NCBI GenBank assembly: GCA_028723455.1
Contig: JAQYEW010000040.1
Span: 1 to 51,053 of the forward strand
Origin: Prevotellaceae bacterium
GTDB taxonomy: Bacteria > Bacteroidota > Bacteroidia > Bacteroidales > Bacteroidaceae
Direction: 5' to 3'
Length of the DNA stretch: 51,053 bases
Each line of letters begins with the position of its first letter. The stretch's first letter is position 1. The translations under genes and the position numbers were made by a program. Under the pieces are notes generated by a model. That model was given only the letters and a program-made list of their open reading frames with translations, was not told the DNA's origin and searched no databases. This document shows, one piece after another, positions 50,465 through 51,053 of the stretch.

Positions 50465-50514
50465 GCGCCCGTTTTGTAGTGATACAAATAGCGGGCGCTT
50501 TGCTTTCTTTTTCC
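50465..50514 (+). terminator. strong terminator at the end of the PUL
   Basis: GCGCCCG (50465-50471) pairs with CGGGCGC (50492-50498), with an inner TTTGTA/TACAAA pairing, and a T-rich tail (TTTGCTTTCTTTTT) follows. It lies 26 bp after the second GH3 gene. Confidence 0.85.
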
Positions 50515-50570
50515 TGACTTCGTCACTCATTTTTAACTGAAAATATAACTAATTGACAGGCAATGTTTTG

Positions 50571-50601
50571 CATCTTTGTGTCACCTAATTTCGGGTGACA
50601 C
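50571..50601 (+). promoter_or_regulatory. promoter-like element and hairpin before the transposase
   Basis: CATCTTTG (50571-50578) resembles the -7 element (C for T at position 1). A perfect 8-bp stem, GTGTCACC (50578-50585) with GGTGACAC (50594-50601), overlaps its end and sits 16 bp before the transposase ATG. Such a structure at the start of an element can limit transposase translation from readthrough transcripts. Confidence 0.45.
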
Positions 50602-50617
50602 GAAATGTATTTCAACT

Positions 50618-51053
50618 ATGTTTGTCCGCAAAAAGAAATACCCATCTGGCAATATCGGAGTCATTGTTGTCGAGAAAATAGAAGGTAGGATGAAGGAACT
50701 TGTCACTATAGGCATTGCGCATAGTGCGAATGAGGTTGAAAGTCTTATCAATGAGGCAAAGGAATGGATTTCCCGTGAAAATATCCGCCGCCATCCTCAG
50801 CTTGATCTCTTCGGAGAGGAACGCGAGGCGTGCAATCGTGAGCGCGAAGAAGTCCGTCGTGTCTTGTCTAATGTTAGCAACATCCTTCTCAATGGGTGCG
50901 ACCTGATATTGGATCGCACGTTTGACAGAATTGGCTTCAACAGGATTGACGACGAAGTGTTCCGCAAACTCGTGAAAGCCCGTCTTTCATATCCGACGAG
51001 CAAGGCAGCTACGGTGGAATATCTGAAAAACCACTTTGACGAGGATGTAAACC
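50618..51053 (+). mobile_element. IS1634-family transposase, 5' part cut by the window edge
   Basis: The open frame runs from ATG at 50618 to the end (145 codons): MFVRKKKYPSGNIGVIVVEK, then 'IEGRMKELVTIGIAHSANEVESLINEAKEWI', 'DLFGEEREACNREREEVRRV' and 'ILDRTFDRIGFNRI'. This is the typical N-terminus of the IS4-superfamily IS1634 transposases: a 'VRKKK..SG..GVVVV' start followed by a 'LVNEAK.WI' block. The catalytic DDE residues lie beyond the window, so integrity cannot be judged. The left end of the element is probably within 50500-50600. It sits directly after the PUL terminator. Confidence 0.8.

Overview
The window looks like a chromosomal segment of a Bacteroidales bacterium, most simply a Prevotellaceae-like gut or oral organism. 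Four things support this: two SusC/SusD pairs, lipoproteins with Bacteroidetes-type lipoboxes, two secreted proteins with a type IX secretion-like C-terminal tail, and repeated copies of the Bacteroidetes -7 promoter element TAnnTTTG. The species cannot be fixed from the sequence alone.

Layout. (1) 0.1-1.0 kb: a duplicated integral membrane protein flanked by two near-identical terminator hairpins. (2) 1.05-7.7 kb: a minus-strand operon (TonB-dependent receptor, DUF5689 lipoprotein, OB-fold-repeat lipoprotein) divergent from a secreted endonuclease/exonuclease/phosphatase and a DUF2147 protein. Together they suggest a surface system for a phosphorylated or nucleic-acid substrate. (3) 7.8-10.9 kb: a large T9SS-like surface protein followed by a 64-residue small protein. 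(4) 11.0-13.3 kb: housekeeping genes (Mrp-type Fe-S carrier ATPase, CaCA antiporter, tRNA-Thr). (5) 13.3-25.1 kb: a long minus-strand run starting from a good SusC promoter (SusC, SusD, lipoprotein, FISUMP lipoprotein, T9SS-like cargo, DUF4105 protein, two TlpA-like thioredoxins), with an AraC regulator beyond a hairpin.

(6) 25.2-32.9 kb: a visibly AT-richer accessory island and the most interesting part. It carries a reverse transcriptase resembling the defence-associated (DRT/UG) type, a 63-residue ORF, a 1028-residue protein with Sel1-like repeats, an NTF2-like domain and a zinc-ribbon-like motif, a Schlafen AlbA_2 ATP-binding protein, and a small XRE regulator of the kind found beside restriction-modification genes. 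The reverse transcriptase gene is broken twice: an 8-bp tandem duplication shifts the frame, and an in-frame TGA sits where a Trp codon is likely. Repairing both in silico gives one continuous 535-residue protein.

(7) 33.0-35.5 kb: gdhA (glutamate dehydrogenase), a gene-poor stretch, and a decayed DUF6567-like gene. (8) 35.5-50.5 kb: a polysaccharide utilization locus with a propeller-AraC sensor/regulator, GH5 glucanase, SusC, SusD-like_2, a surface glycan-binding lipoprotein and two GH3 enzymes, ended by a strong terminator. The gene set points to a beta-glucan or cellodextrin-type substrate. (9) 50.6 kb to the end: the 5' part of an IS1634-family transposase, cut by the window edge.

In the PUL the likely flow is: GH5 cleaves the polymer, the glycan-binding lipoprotein and SusD capture oligosaccharides, SusC imports them, the GH3 enzymes finish them to monosaccharides, and the propeller sensor switches the locus on. 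No rRNA, CRISPR array or integrase gene was seen.
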